Assembly: GCF_000377785.1 (NCBI RefSeq)
Contig: NZ_KB898735.1
Span: 1 to 61,217 of the forward strand
Direction of reading: 5' to 3'
Length of the DNA: 61,217 bases
From: Thioalkalivibrio sp. ALJ24
GTDB lineage: Bacteria; Pseudomonadota; Gammaproteobacteria; Ectothiorhodospirales; Ectothiorhodospiraceae
Of this stretch, positions 28,477 to 38,291 are shown one piece after another. Under the pieces are notes generated by a model that was given only the letters and a program-made list of their open reading frames with translations, searched no databases and was not told the origin of the DNA. The position numbers and the translations under genes were made by a program. Each line of letters opens with the position of its first letter. Position 1 is the first letter of the stretch.

Positions 28477-29250
28477 ATGCGCCCGTTTGTCGTCATTCTC
28501 CTCGCCCTTGCCCTGGTCCTCTCCCTGATGGCCCCGGCCAGCGCGAATCCGTTCACCCGCGACGTGGACCCGCAGGACATCGTCGACCGGGCCAAGGACA
28601 CGCTCACCCGCATGGCCGCCCATCCGGACTACCCGGCGCTGCGCAACGATCTGCAGCGTGCACATGCGGTGGTGATCTTTCCGCGTGTCGTGCGCGGTGG
28701 TTTCTTTATCGGCGGCTCCGGCGGTCTGGGGGTGGGGCTGGTCTGGGACGAGGACGAAGGCGATTACAGTCCCGTGGGCTTCTACTCCCTGGGCTCGGTC
28801 AGCTTCGGCGTGCAGGTCGGCGGGGATGCCGCCGAGGTGGTGATGGTCGCGCGCCGGCCCGACGCTCGCGATTCGCTGTTCGCCTCGTCCATGCGTCTGG
28901 GCGGGGACGCGGAGGTGGCCGCCGGTCCGGTAGGGGCGGGGCGCGGCGCGTCGGCCAATGTCGATTTCGTCTCCTACGCCCGCACCCGCGGGGCCTATCT
29001 CGGCATGAGCTTCGATGGCTCGCGCCTGACCGTGCGCGACGATTTCAACGAGGCCTACTACCGCGAGGAGCTGCGCCCGGTGCACATCCTTGAACAACGT
29101 CGCGTGGATAATCCCGGGACCCGCGCACTGCGCGAGGCGTTGCTGGAACTGCGTCAGGACGCCGACGAGGACGAGCGTCCGGATGCCGGGGATGCACCGG
29201 AAGAGGGTGGCGGGGTGATGCCCGACCCGATGGAGGTGGAGACCCTCTGA
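28477..29250 (+). CDS. SYLF-domain (Ysc84-like) lipid-binding protein, exported
   Basis: The 257-residue protein has a signal peptide (RPFVVILLALALVLSLMAPASA) and a SYLF/Ysc84 domain from about residue 60 (AHAVVIFPRVVRGGFFIGGSGG), with YSLGSVSFGVQVGGDAAEVVMV. The domain binds phosphoinositides in eukaryotes; the bacterial role is unclear. The acidic C-terminal tail (about residues 225-257) is coded opposite the 3' end of bioD. The ATG at 28477 has GGAGG nearby; the longer frame has no signal. Confidence 0.85.
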   Translation: MRPFVVILLALALVLSLMAPASANPFTRDVDPQDIVDRAKDTLTRMAAHPDYPALRNDLQRAHAVVIFPRVVRGGFFIGGSGGLGVGLVWDEDEGDYSPVGFYSLGSVSFGVQVGGDAAEVVMVARRPDARDSLFASSMRLGGDAEVAAGPVGAGRGASANVDFVSYARTRGAYLGMSFDGSRLTVRDDFNEAYYREELRPVHILEQRRVDNPGTRALREALLELRQDADEDERPDAGDAPEEGGGVMPDPMEVETL

Positions 29251-29912
29251 CCGGCCGCTTCGGGGTCGACGCCCTCGGGAAGCTCGACCACCGGGGTGTC
29301 CAGCCGAGCCCTCAGGGCCGAGGCGTTGTCCAGGCGCGGGTCGGTGTTGGCCCGGCGCCGGTTGAGTACCAGCCCGGCCAGCGTCAGGCCCCGATGCAGC
29401 AGGGCCTCCACGGTCAGCAGGCAGGCATTGAGTGTGCCCAGCCGGTCTTCGGCCACCAGCAGCACCGGCAGGCCCAGTGCCTCGGCCAGATCCGCATTCA
29501 GGGCATCTTCCGCCAGCGGCGAATAGAACCCCCCGGCCCCCTCCACCAGCAGTGGGCCGCGGGCGTGGCCCCGTTGCGCCTCGCAGGCTTCGAGCAGTTG
29601 CGCCAGGTACAGGGGCTGACCGGCGTTGCGGGCCGCCTGGTCCGGTGCCAGGGCATCGGCAAAGCGCCACGGGGTGACGCGGGCCGTTGCATCCACCGGC
29701 AGTCCCGCGGCGGCGGTCAGGGTCTCGCCGTCGGCCGCGCGCAGGCCCTGCGGGCCCGCCTCGCAGCCCGACTCCACCGGCTTGCAGGGCATCGGCTCAA
29801 CGCCCTGGCCGCGCCAGGCCCGCAGCAGCGCGCAGCCGACAAAGGTCTTGCCGACCCCGGTGTCGGTACCGGTGACGAACAGACCGGATGCCGGTATCTT
29901 TCCCGCGTTCAT
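29154..29912 (-). CDS. bioD: dethiobiotin synthetase
   Basis: BioD closes the ureido ring of dethiobiotin using ATP and carbon dioxide. The protein begins with the P-loop [19 protein letters not shown] and has KPVESGC and [11 protein letters not shown]. Family length is about 225 residues, yet this frame runs to 252 because its last 30 or so codons lie opposite the SYLF gene's 3' end (97 bp overlap). The start overlaps the purC stop as ATGA. No other biotin genes are in the window. Confidence 0.9.
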   Translation of the reverse strand: MNAGKIPASGLFVTGTDTGVGKTFVGCALLRAWRGQGVEPMPCKPVESGCEAGPQGLRAADGETLTAAAGLPVDATARVTPWRFADALAPDQAARNAGQPLYLAQLLEACEAQRGHARGPLLVEGAGGFYSPLAEDALNADLAEALGLPVLLVAEDRLGTLNACLLTVEALLHRGLTLAGLVLNRRRANTDPRLDNASALRARLDTPVVELPEGVDPEAAGQRVSTSIGSGITPPPSSGASPASGRSSSSAS

Positions 29913-30814
29913 GCGCCGCTGGCGGCCCCGGTGAGACGCTCGAGGGCCTCGCGATAGCGCGCCGCAGTCTGCTCCACGACCTCGGCGGGCAGGTCCGGCC
30001 CGGGGGGCGTCTTGTCCCAGTCCAGGGTCTCCAGATAGTCGCGCACGTACTGTTTGTCGAACGACGCCGGGCTGCTTCCCGGGGCATATTCGTCGGCCGG
30101 CCAGAAACGCGAGGAATCCGGGGTCAGGACCTCGTCGATCAGATGCAGCCGTCCCTCGCCGTCCAGGCCGAATTCGAACTTGGTGTCGGCGATGATGATC
30201 CCGCGCGTCGCCGCGTGTTCGCGTGCCAGCGAGTAGATGGCGATGCTGGCGTCGCGCACCTCGCGCGCGCGGGCCTCGCCGATGGCCGCCGCGACATGAT
30301 CGAAGTCGACGTTCTCGTCGTGATCCCCGACGGCCGCCTTGGTACTGGGGGTGAACAGCGGCTCGGGCAGCGCTCCGGCCAGCTCCAGGCCGTCGGGTAG
30401 CGGGATTCCGCAGACCGTGCCGCTGGCCTGGTAATCCTTCCAGCCCGAGCCGATCAGGTAGCCCCTTACCACGGCCTCCACCGGCAGTGCGTCGAGCCGG
30501 CGCACCACCAGGCTGCGCCCCTCCAGCGGGGCCCGCGCCGGCGCGTCCGGCACCACGTCGGCCAGCGGGATGTCGGTCAGCTGGTTGGGGATGCCGAGTT
30601 CGCGCTCGATCCGACGCATCCAGTACAGGGTGATGGCGGTGAGAACGCGGCCCTTGTCCGGTACCGGGGTGGGCAGGATCACGTCGAACGCCGACAGGCG
30701 GTCGGTGGTCACCATCAGCCAGTGATCGTCATCCACCCGGTAGAGGTCGCGCACCTTGCCGCGGTGCACGCATTCCAGTCCCGGGACGTCGCTTTCGAGG
30801 AGGGTATCGTTCAT
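29909..30814 (-). CDS. purC: phosphoribosylaminoimidazole-succinocarboxamide synthase
   Basis: PurC makes SAICAR in purine synthesis. The 301-residue protein is of the longer type found in yeast and many gammaproteobacteria. It shows [46 protein letters not shown] and [10 protein letters not shown], with [11 protein letters not shown] near the C-terminus. It is divergent from purE, a logical pairing in purine synthesis. Confidence 0.95.
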   Translation of the reverse strand: MNDTLLESDVPGLECVHRGKVRDLYRVDDDHWLMVTTDRLSAFDVILPTPVPDKGRVLTAITLYWMRRIERELGIPNQLTDIPLADVVPDAPARAPLEGRSLVVRRLDALPVEAVVRGYLIGSGWKDYQASGTVCGIPLPDGLELAGALPEPLFTPSTKAAVGDHDENVDFDHVAAAIGEARAREVRDASIAIYSLAREHAATRGIIIADTKFEFGLDGEGRLHLIDEVLTPDSSRFWPADEYAPGSSPASFDKQYVRDYLETLDWDKTPPGPDLPAEVVEQTAARYREALERLTGAASGA

Positions 30815-30933
30815 CCGCGTATTGTAGCGGCTGTGGCGGTACAGGGAACGCGTGGCCGAATGCTGCCGGCCGGGCCCCGGCCGGGCCGCCGGCCGGCTTG
30901 TCGCCGCGGGGCGCTCCGGCTATGGTTGCGCGG

Positions 30934-31449
30934 ATGAATATCACCGGAACCGCAACACCGCCGCGCGTGGGCGTGGTCATGGGCAGCACCTCGGACTGGG
31001 GAACCATGGAGCGCGCCGCCGAACTGCTCGCGCGCCTGGAGATCCCGCACGAGACCCGGGTGGTCTCCGCCCACCGCACGCCGGACCTGCTGTTCGAGTA
31101 CGCCGAACAGGCGCGTGAGCGCGGCCTGTCCGCGATCATCGCCGGTGCCGGTGGCGCGGCGCATCTCCCGGGTATGCTGGCCGCCAAGACGCCGGTGCCG
31201 GTGCTGGGCGTGCCGGTGGCCTCGCGCCATCTGCGGGGCGAGGACTCGCTGCTGTCCATCGTGCAGATGCCGCGCGGCATCCCGGTGGCGACCTTCGCGA
31301 TCGGCGAGGCGGGTGCCGCCAATGCGGCACTGTTCGCGGCGGCGATGCTCGCTACCGGCGACCCGGCACTGGCCGCGCGGCTGGACGCCTTCCGCGCCGA
31401 GCAGCGCGATGCGGTGCTCGGTCAGACTCTGCCGCCCGATCCGGCGTGA
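30934..31449 (+). CDS. purE: 5-(carboxyamino)imidazole ribonucleotide mutase
   Basis: PurE converts N5-CAIR, made by PurK, to CAIR. The 171-residue protein has [23 protein letters not shown] and [16 protein letters not shown], which place it in class I PurE. Starts at 30922 and 30934 are both possible; I prefer 30934, nearer the conserved domain. PurK follows after 7 bp. Confidence 0.95.
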   Translation: MNITGTATPPRVGVVMGSTSDWGTMERAAELLARLEIPHETRVVSAHRTPDLLFEYAEQARERGLSAIIAGAGGAAHLPGMLAAKTPVPVLGVPVASRHLRGEDSLLSIVQMPRGIPVATFAIGEAGAANAALFAAAMLATGDPALAARLDAFRAEQRDAVLGQTLPPDPA

Positions 31450-31456
31450 GCCTTCC

Positions 31457-32629
31457 ATGATTACCCCGCCCGCCACGCTCGGTCTGCTGGGCGGCGGCCA
31501 GCTCGGTCGCTATTTCGTGCTGGCTGCGCGTCAGGCCGGCTATGCGGTGATCGTGCTCGACCCCGATCCGGCCAGCCCGGGCGGGGCGCTCGCCGACCGG
31601 CACCTGGTGGCGGACTTCGACGATGACGCGGCGCTGGACGAGCTGGCCGATGCCTGCGCGGTGGTGACTGCCGAGTTCGAGAACATCCCTGCCGCATCAC
31701 TGGAGCGTGTGGCGAGTCGCGGCTGCCTGCGCCCCGGCGTGCGTGCTCTGACGATCGCGCAGGACCGTCTGGCGGAGAAGCACTTCCTCGGCGAGGCCGG
31801 GGTCGCCGTTGCGCCGTGGTGCGCGATCCCTGCGGGGCAGCCGCCGGCCGAGCCCGCATCCGGCCCCCACCCCGACCTCGGTCCCGGTTTCCCCGCCGTG
31901 CTCAAGACCGCCCGTCTGGGCTACGACGGCAAGGGCCAGGTCCGGCTGGCTGCGGCCGAAGACCTGGCCGCCGCGCACGCCGATCTGGGGCGGGTGGACT
32001 GCGTGCTGGAGGAGCGGGTGGATCTGGCGCGCGAGGTCTCGGTGCTGGTCGCACGCTCGCCGGACGGCCACAGCGAGGTCTTCCCGGTCGCCGAGAATCT
32101 CCATCGTGCCGGCGTCCTGCACCGGACCCGGGTGCCGGCCCGCCTGAGCCCCGTGCTGGATGCGCAGGCACGCGAGGTGGCCCTGCGCATCGCCGAGCAG
32201 CTGGATTACTGCGGGGTGCTGGCGGTGGAATTCTTCGTGACCACCGGCGGGGAGCTCTTGGTCAACGAGATCGCCCCGCGGCCGCACAATTCCGGGCACT
32301 ACACCCTGGACGCCTGCAGCGTGTCGCAGTTCGAGCAGCAGCTGCGCGCGGTCTGCGGACTGGCGCTGGCGCCCGCCCGGGTCACCGCGCCGGTGGCGAT
32401 GGTCAACCTGCTGGGCGAGCTGTGGCCGTCCGCGGGCGCGCCCGACTGGACCGGGCTGCTGGGCGAACGACGGGCGCGGGTGCATCTCTACGGCAAGGCC
32501 GCGGCGCGGCCGGGGCGCAAGATGGGGCATGTGAACGTGGTCGGGCTGCCGGGCGAGGCCGATGCCGACGCGGTGAGCGAGATCGCCGAAACCCTGTGGC
32601 AAAACCTCGCCGGAGAGCCGTCGCAATGA
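31457..32629 (+). CDS. purK: 5-(carboxyamino)imidazole ribonucleotide synthase
   Basis: PurK carboxylates AIR with ATP and bicarbonate. The 390-residue ATP-grasp protein begins with LGLLGGGQLGRYFVLAAR and has TAEFENIPAA, the VLKTARLGYDGKGQ ATP site and VNEIAPRPHNSGHYTLDAC. The longer frame upstream re-reads purE. The stop overlaps the next gene as ATGA. Confidence 0.95.
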   Translation: MITPPATLGLLGGGQLGRYFVLAARQAGYAVIVLDPDPASPGGALADRHLVADFDDDAALDELADACAVVTAEFENIPAASLERVASRGCLRPGVRALTIAQDRLAEKHFLGEAGVAVAPWCAIPAGQPPAEPASGPHPDLGPGFPAVLKTARLGYDGKGQVRLAAAEDLAAAHADLGRVDCVLEERVDLAREVSVLVARSPDGHSEVFPVAENLHRAGVLHRTRVPARLSPVLDAQAREVALRIAEQLDYCGVLAVEFFVTTGGELLVNEIAPRPHNSGHYTLDACSVSQFEQQLRAVCGLALAPARVTAPVAMVNLLGELWPSAGAPDWTGLLGERRARVHLYGKAAARPGRKMGHVNVVGLPGEADADAVSEIAETLWQNLAGEPSQ

Positions 32630-33246
32630 GCCAGAATCATTTCCCCGACACGGCCGCGCGGCGCGCGCGCCAGGCCGAGCTGAAGCAGGATCTGGAGATC
32701 GAGGAGACCCTCGAGGGCGTGCCGCTGCGCCTGCGTACGACCTGGGGCCTGTTCTCGCCGCGGCGCATCGATGACGGCACCCGGCTGCTGCTGCGCCACG
32801 CCGAGATCCGGCCCGGCGATGCCTGTCTGGACCTGGGCTGCGGCTACGGTCCGATCGGCCTGGTGATGGCGCGCAAGGCCGAACCCGGGCCCTGCACCCT
32901 CGTGGACACCAACTTCATGGCGGTGGAATACGCGCGGGCCAACGCCGAGCGTAACGGCCTCACCAATGCCGAATGCCTGCTGAGCAATGGCTTCTCGCAT
33001 ATCCGCGACCGGCGCTTCGATGTCGTCGCCTCCAACCTCCCGGCCAAGGTGGGGCGCGAACTGCTCTACACCTGGCTGCTGGATGCCCATGAACAGATGA
33101 ACCCCGGCGGCCGCCTGTATGTCGTAACCATTACCGGGTTGCGGCGGTTCATCGAAAAGGGGTTTCGTGAGGTGTTCGGCAACTACGACAAGCTCAAGCA
33201 GGGGCGCGATTACACCGTGGCCCTGGCGCGCCGCGAAGAGGTCTGA
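32626..33246 (+). CDS. class I SAM-dependent methyltransferase, RsmC/MTS-like
   Basis: This 206-residue protein has an MTS-type methyltransferase fold: motif I DLGCGYGPIGLVMARK, acidic motif LVDTNFMAVEYARANAERNG, and VVASNLPAKVGRELL. The usual catalytic NPP of N-methyltransferases is replaced by NLP, so activity or substrate class may differ from RsmC. Substrate is unknown. It is coupled to purK by a four-base overlap and precedes a CbiM-like permease by 3 bp, so all appear to be one transcript. Confidence 0.8.
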   Translation: MSQNHFPDTAARRARQAELKQDLEIEETLEGVPLRLRTTWGLFSPRRIDDGTRLLLRHAEIRPGDACLDLGCGYGPIGLVMARKAEPGPCTLVDTNFMAVEYARANAERNGLTNAECLLSNGFSHIRDRRFDVVASNLPAKVGRELLYTWLLDAHEQMNPGGRLYVVTITGLRRFIEKGFREVFGNYDKLKQGRDYTVALARREEV

Positions 33247-33249
33247 GTC

Positions 33250-33915
33250 GTGGCCGAGGGTGCGGCCGATCTGCCCGTCGCGCTCCTGGTGATCGTGGGC
33301 CTGCTGACCGGTGGCGGCCTGGTGGTTCTGTTGCGGCGCATGCCCTGGGAGGCGCTGTTCGTCCCCGGTCGGGCGGAGCTGTTCGTCGCGGCCTTCCTGA
33401 CCCTGCTCCTGATCTGGAGCCTGCGTGCCCAGGTGGTGGACGGCCTGGCCCTGCATCTGATGGGGATGGCCGCGGTCACCCTGATCTTCGGCTGGCAGCT
33501 GGCGATCCTGCTGGCCTTCCTGGTGACCGGGATGCTCGGGCTGTTCGGCGTGCTGCCGATGGCGATGGTCCCGCTGACGGTGCTGCTCGCCGGGGCGCTG
33601 CCGGTAGCGGTCACCTGGGGGCTGCTGCGTCTGACCGAGACCCGCTTCCCGCCGCACATGTTCATCTATCTCTACGGGGTGGCCTTTCTCGGCGGCGCGC
33701 TGTCGGCGGCCGTCACCGTGCTGGGCACCGGGGTAATCCACGCGCTGTTCACCGAGCTTGCCTGGAGCGAGGTCTACCGCGATTACGTGCGGTATCTGCC
33801 CCTGCTGATCCTGCCCGAATCGGTGGTCAACGGGATCGTGATCACCGCCATGGTCGTGCTCCGCCCGGGCTGGCTGGCGACCTGGTCGGACGAACGCTAC
33901 CTCCACGGCCGTTGA
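33250..33915 (+). CDS. energy-coupling factor (CbiM-like) permease, membrane protein
   Basis: The 221-residue protein has six or so membrane helices and resembles the CbiM-type substrate-capture component of ECF transporters. No CbiN, CbiQ or CbiO-type partner is nearby, so it is either a stand-alone carrier or uses ECF subunits coded elsewhere. It starts at a GTG 3 bp after the methyltransferase. The transported ion or compound is not known. Confidence 0.65.
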   Translation: MAEGAADLPVALLVIVGLLTGGGLVVLLRRMPWEALFVPGRAELFVAAFLTLLLIWSLRAQVVDGLALHLMGMAAVTLIFGWQLAILLAFLVTGMLGLFGVLPMAMVPLTVLLAGALPVAVTWGLLRLTETRFPPHMFIYLYGVAFLGGALSAAVTVLGTGVIHALFTELAWSEVYRDYVRYLPLLILPESVVNGIVITAMVVLRPGWLATWSDERYLHGR

Positions 33916-34072
33916 TTCGGCCCCGCCACGTCGGTTGCAGCCGCGCCATGGCGGGGCGCAAGTTTCGTTGCGCTTTAATGAACCGTTCAGGAAGCGCCTG
34001 CTAATGTTCCTTCCACGCAGAGGCCGAGACCCTGTGCACAAAATCCGAAGGACCCAGCAGGAGACAACAACA

Positions 34073-34396
34073 ATGAAGAACGTATTCGCTCTGATGACCG
34101 CGGCCGGTCTGGCCCTCGCCTTCACCCTGCCGGCGCAGGCCGCCGACATCCAGGCCGGGCAGTCGATGTACCAGAACGTCTGTGCCAGCTGCCACCAGGC
34201 CGACGGGCGCGGGCAGGCGATCTTCCCGCCGCTGCAAGGCCAGGATGCGGCCTATGTGACCGACAAGCTGGAGCGTTACCGCGCCGGGGAAACGGTGGGT
34301 GACAACACCGCACTGATGCGTCCGCATGCCCAGTCGCTGAGTGACGAGGACATCGCCAACGTGGCGGCCTTCATCGAGACCGAGTTCGCCGAATAA
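34073..34396 (+). CDS. monoheme c-type cytochrome, periplasmic
   Basis: This 107-residue protein has a signal peptide with cleavage after AQA (residue 23), a single heme site CASCH at residues 37-41, and a likely axial Met at about residue 82 (TALMRPHAQ). It belongs to the small class I cytochromes (c4/c5-like) that shuttle electrons in the periplasm. The AGCAGGAG site supports this ATG. Its partner enzyme is not obvious from the neighbours. Confidence 0.9.
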   Translation: MKNVFALMTAAGLALAFTLPAQAADIQAGQSMYQNVCASCHQADGRGQAIFPPLQGQDAAYVTDKLERYRAGETVGDNTALMRPHAQSLSDEDIANVAAFIETEFAE

Positions 34397-34438
34397 GACG
34401 GCTCGGGCCTCACGGGTCGGCATCCCGCCGGTCCGCCA

Positions 34439-34470
34439 GCGCGCCCCCGGGTTTTTGCCCGGGGGCGCGC
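34439..34470. terminator. 13-bp perfect hairpin between cytochrome c and rpe
   Basis: GCGCGCCCCCGGG and CCCGGGGGCGCGC form a perfect 13-pair stem around TTTTTG. No T run follows on the plus strand, so termination strength is uncertain. It most likely ends the cytochrome message 42 bp after its stop. Confidence 0.55.
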
Positions 34471-34548
34471 CTTCGGGTAGAGTTTTGCGGTTCAGAAGAA
34501 CCGGCACGCGCCGGTCTCCTTCCCGATTTAACCTTCGCGAGGCACCGC

Positions 34549-35238
34549 ATGGCACAACCCGACCTGATTGCTCCGTCCATCCTGTCCGCCGACTTCGCCC
34601 GGCTGGGCGAGGAAGTCGAGAACGTCCTCAATTCGGGCGCCGACATCGTCCACTTCGACGTGATGGACAACCACTATGTCCCCAACCTGACCATCGGCCC
34701 GCTGGTCTGCGAGGCTCTGCGCAAGCACGGCATTCAGGCCCCGATCGACGTGCACCTGATGGTCAAGCCGGTGGACCGCATCATCCCGGATTTCGCCCAG
34801 GCCGGTGCCAGCTACATCACCTTCCATCCGGAAGCCTCCGACCACATCGACCGCACCCTGCAGCTGATCAAGAGCGAGGGCTGCAAGGCCGGGCTGGTGT
34901 TCAACCCGGCAACCCCGCTGTCGCATCTGGATTACGTGATGGACAAGGTCGACATGATCCTGCTGATGTCGGTGAACCCCGGTTTCGGCGGGCAGAAGTT
35001 CATCCCGGCCACGCTGGACAAGCTGCGCGAAGCGCGCCAGCGCATCGATGCCTCCGGTCGCGACATCCGCCTGGAGATCGACGGCGGCGTGAAGGCCGAC
35101 AACATCCGCGAGATCAAGGCGGCCGGTGCAGACACCTTCGTGGCCGGCTCGGCGATCTTCGGCGCGGGTGAGGATTCCGATCCCAACCGCTACGACAGCA
35201 TCCTCAAGAAGATGCGCGACGAGCTGGCCGGCGCCTGA
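34549..35238 (+). CDS. rpe: ribulose-phosphate 3-epimerase
   Basis: Rpe interconverts ribulose and xylulose 5-phosphates in the Calvin and pentose phosphate pathways. The 229-residue TIM-barrel protein has [50 protein letters not shown] and [10 protein letters not shown]. All metal and catalytic residues look present. It leads rpe-gph-trpE, the same order as in Pseudomonas. Confidence 0.97.
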   Translation: MAQPDLIAPSILSADFARLGEEVENVLNSGADIVHFDVMDNHYVPNLTIGPLVCEALRKHGIQAPIDVHLMVKPVDRIIPDFAQAGASYITFHPEASDHIDRTLQLIKSEGCKAGLVFNPATPLSHLDYVMDKVDMILLMSVNPGFGGQKFIPATLDKLREARQRIDASGRDIRLEIDGGVKADNIREIKAAGADTFVAGSAIFGAGEDSDPNRYDSILKKMRDELAGA

Positions 35239-35286
35239 GGCGTCCGCGTCCCGCTCGTCCGTTCCGCCCGTCGCCGCGAGGTGCCC

Positions 35287-35970
35287 GTGAGTCTGAAACG
35301 TCCCGCCATGATCCTGATCGACCTGGACGGCACGCTGATCGACAGCGTGCCCGATCTGGCCTGGAGCGTGGATGCGATGATGCGCGAGCTCGGCCTGCCC
35401 GAGCGTGGCGAGGCCGCGGTGCGCAACTGGGTGGGCAACGGCGTCGAACGGCTGGTGCAGCGTGCGCTGGTCAACGATCTCGACGGCGAGCCCGACCCGG
35501 AGCTGTACCAGCGGGCCCTGCCGGTGTTCATGCGGATCTACCAGGAGAACACCGCCGGGCGCAGCCCGCTGTATCCCGGCGTGCGCGAGGGCCTGGACCG
35601 GTTGAAAGCCGAGGGTTACCGCCTGGGCTGCGTGACCAACAAGGCGGGCTGCTTTACCCGCCCGTTGCTGGCGGAGAAGGGCATCCTCGATGACTTCGAG
35701 ATCGTGGTCGCCGGCGACGACCTGGAGAAGAAAAAACCGGACCCCGAGCCCCTGTGGCATGCGGCACGCGAGCTGGGCGTCAAGCCGGAGGATTCCCTGA
35801 TGGTCGGGGATTCGAAGAGCGACGTGAAGGCGGCGCGCGCGGCGGGATTCCAGATCGTCTGCATGACCTACGGGTACAACCACGGGGACGACATCCGCGA
35901 CCAGAACCCCGATGCGGTGCTGGATCGGCTGGACGAACTGCCCGGACGGCTTCCGGCCCGGGCCGCATGA
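35287..35970 (+). CDS. gph: phosphoglycolate phosphatase
   Basis: This HAD-family enzyme removes phosphate from 2-phosphoglycolate, the oxygenase product of Rubisco. It has ILIDLDGTLIDSVPDL with the nucleophile Asp, GCVTNKAG, and KKKPDPEPLWHA and MVGDSKSDVKAARAAG. GTG codons at 35281 and 35287 and an ATG at 35308 compete; GAGG lies best for 35287. With a GlcF-like gene at 44229 it suggests glycolate salvage in an autotroph. Confidence 0.92.
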   Translation: MSLKRPAMILIDLDGTLIDSVPDLAWSVDAMMRELGLPERGEAAVRNWVGNGVERLVQRALVNDLDGEPDPELYQRALPVFMRIYQENTAGRSPLYPGVREGLDRLKAEGYRLGCVTNKAGCFTRPLLAEKGILDDFEIVVAGDDLEKKKPDPEPLWHAARELGVKPEDSLMVGDSKSDVKAARAAGFQIVCMTYGYNHGDDIRDQNPDAVLDRLDELPGRLPARAA

Positions 35971-36066
35971 GGTCGGTCATGGACGCCGGACCCGCCGCAA
36001 GCGGACGATGGCGCGACGGCCTCTGAACCGCCGTCCTTCCCGACCCGTTGCCAGGAAATGTCCGCC

Positions 36067-37554
36067 ATGACCCCCGAACAGTTCGACGAACTCGCCCGCG
36101 AGGGGCATAACCGCATCCCGGTGGTGCGCGAGGTGCTCGCCGACCTCGAAACCCCGCTGTCGATCTTCCTCAAGCTGGCCAACCGGCCGTATTCGTATCT
36201 GTTCGAATCGGTGCAGGGCGGCGAGCGCTGGGGGCGCTATTCGTTCGTGGGGCTGCCGGCGCGCACCCTGGTGCGGGTGCACGGCCACGAGATCACGGTG
36301 GAGACCGACGGCGAGGTGGTCGAACGCGAGACCGTGGCCGACCCGCTGGCCTGGATCGAGGCCTATCAGGCGCGCTTCCGGGTGGCCGATCTGCCGGGCC
36401 TGCCGCGCTTCACCGGCGGACTGGTCGGCTACTTCGGGTTCGAGACCGTGCGTCTGATCGAGCCGCGGCTGGACGGCCCGGACAAGCCCGACGAACTGGG
36501 CCTGCCGGACATCCTGCTGCTGGTGTCCGAGGAGGTCGTGGTCTACGACAACCTGTCCAGCCGCGCGTACCTGGTGGTGCATGCCGATGCCGAGCGCGCC
36601 GACGGGCAGGCCGAGGCGTCGCGTCGCCTGGACGAGCTGGAAAACCGGCTGGCGGACCCCCTGGTGCCGCCGGACGATCCCCCGCATCCGCACGCGGTGC
36701 CGGAGTATGTCCCCGGTTGGTCGGCCGAGGGCTTTCAGGCCGCGGTGGAGAAGGCGCAGCAGTACATCCTCGACGGCGACGTGATGCAGGTGGTGCTGGC
36801 GCAGCGCATGAGCGTGCCGTTCTCCGCGCCGCCGCTGGATCTGTACCGCGCCCTGCGCGAGCTGAATCCGTCGCCCTACATGTATTACCTGGACCTGGGC
36901 GATCACCACGTGGTCGGGGCGTCGCCGGAGATCCTGGTGCGCCTGGAGGACGAGCAGGTGACCGTGCGCCCGATCGCCGGGACCCGGCCGCGCGGGCGCG
37001 ATCCCGAAGAGGACCGCGCGCTGGAGGCCGAACTGCTGGCCGATCCCAAGGAGCGTGCCGAGCATCTGATGCTGATCGACCTGGGGCGCAATGACGCCGG
37101 CCGGGTCAGCCGCACTGGCTCGGTGCGGGTCACCGACACCATGGTGGTCGAGCGCTATTCGCACGTGATGCATATCGTGTCCAACGTGGAAGGCGAGCTG
37201 GCGCCGGGGCTGTCGGCGATGGACGTGCTGCGCGCGACCTTCCCGGCCGGCACGGTCAGCGGCGCGCCCAAGATCCGGGCGCTGGAGATCATCGACGAGC
37301 TGGAGCCGGTCAAGCGCGGTCCGTACTCCGGGGCGGTGGGTTATCTTTCGTGGTCCGGCAACATGGACACCGCGATCGCCATCCGCACGGCGGTGCTGCA
37401 CGAAGGCGAGCTGCACATCCAGGCCGGGGCCGGGGTGGTCCACGACTCGGTGCCGGAGAACGAGTGGCAGGAGACCCTGAACAAGGGACGCGCGGTGGTG
37501 CGCGCGGCGGAGACCGCGCTCGGCGGGCTGGGGCCGCGCCGCCACCGCGGCTGA
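36067..37554 (+). CDS. trpE: anthranilate synthase component I
   Basis: TrpE makes anthranilate from chorismate with ammonia supplied by TrpG. The 495-residue protein has the N-terminal feedback-site region ([18 protein letters not shown]), [25 protein letters not shown], and [18 protein letters not shown]. ATGs at 36058 and 36067 are possible; the second fits the common start [10 protein letters not shown] and has AGGA ten bases upstream. It is 67 bp ahead of trpG. Confidence 0.95.
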   Translation: MTPEQFDELAREGHNRIPVVREVLADLETPLSIFLKLANRPYSYLFESVQGGERWGRYSFVGLPARTLVRVHGHEITVETDGEVVERETVADPLAWIEAYQARFRVADLPGLPRFTGGLVGYFGFETVRLIEPRLDGPDKPDELGLPDILLLVSEEVVVYDNLSSRAYLVVHADAERADGQAEASRRLDELENRLADPLVPPDDPPHPHAVPEYVPGWSAEGFQAAVEKAQQYILDGDVMQVVLAQRMSVPFSAPPLDLYRALRELNPSPYMYYLDLGDHHVVGASPEILVRLEDEQVTVRPIAGTRPRGRDPEEDRALEAELLADPKERAEHLMLIDLGRNDAGRVSRTGSVRVTDTMVVERYSHVMHIVSNVEGELAPGLSAMDVLRATFPAGTVSGAPKIRALEIIDELEPVKRGPYSGAVGYLSWSGNMDTAIAIRTAVLHEGELHIQAGAGVVHDSVPENEWQETLNKGRAVVRAAETALGGLGPRRHRG

Positions 37555-37621
37555 TCCGGCCGCCGCGCCGAACGCGTCGAACCACTTGAATCCGGCCGTC
37601 CAGGCCATCCGGGAGCCCGAC

Positions 37622-38215
37622 ATGATCCTGATGCTCGACAATTACGATTCCTTCACCTACAACCTCGTGCAGTATCTGGGCGAGCTGGGGGCGGAGGTGG
37701 TCGTGCATCGCAACGACCGCATCACCCCGGAGGACATCGCCGCGCTCGCGCCCGCGGGGATCGTGGTCTCGCCGGGACCCTGTACGCCCAACGAGGCCGG
37801 GGTGTCGCTGGCGGTGATCGAACGTTTCGCCGGCGAGATCCCGATCCTCGGCGTTTGTCTCGGGCATCAGGCGATCGGCCAGGCCTTTGGCGGTGCCGTG
37901 GTGCGTGCGCGCGAGATCATGCACGGCAAGACCTCGCCGGTGCATCACACCGGCCAGGGCGTGTTCGCGGGGCTGGAGAACCCGCTGGAGGCCACCCGAT
38001 ATCACTCGCTGGTAGTGGATGCCGGCTCGGTGCCCGACTGCCTCGAGGTCACCGCGTGGACGGAGCACGCCGACGGCACGCGTGACGAGATCATGGGGCT
38101 GCGTCACCGCGAACTGGACGTGGAAGGCGTGCAGTTCCACCCGGAATCCATCCTTACCCGTCAGGGCCACGAGCTGCTGGACAACTTCCTGCGCCGCCTG
38201 CCGCAGGCGGCGTGA
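37622..38215 (+). CDS. trpG: anthranilate synthase component II (glutamine amidotransferase)
   Basis: TrpG supplies ammonia to TrpE. The 197-residue class I amidotransferase has [20 protein letters not shown], the [11 protein letters not shown] oxyanion region, the nucleophile Cys in [11 protein letters not shown], and [12 protein letters not shown] with the catalytic His-Glu pair. I chose the ATG at 37622; upstream residues of the open frame are not conserved. Confidence 0.95.
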   Translation: MILMLDNYDSFTYNLVQYLGELGAEVVVHRNDRITPEDIAALAPAGIVVSPGPCTPNEAGVSLAVIERFAGEIPILGVCLGHQAIGQAFGGAVVRAREIMHGKTSPVHHTGQGVFAGLENPLEATRYHSLVVDAGSVPDCLEVTAWTEHADGTRDEIMGLRHRELDVEGVQFHPESILTRQGHELLDNFLRRLPQAA

Positions 38216-38291
38216 CGCCGGGGAAACGCGAGCCCATGTGCGCGTTCGCGCTCAAGACGCCTTTGCGTGACCACCCGGCGCGACGACTGCC

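Noticed and set aside
35979-36026. trp leader peptide upstream of trpE
   Set aside because: The 15-codon frame has one Trp only and I see no attenuator hairpins with a T run between it and trpE.
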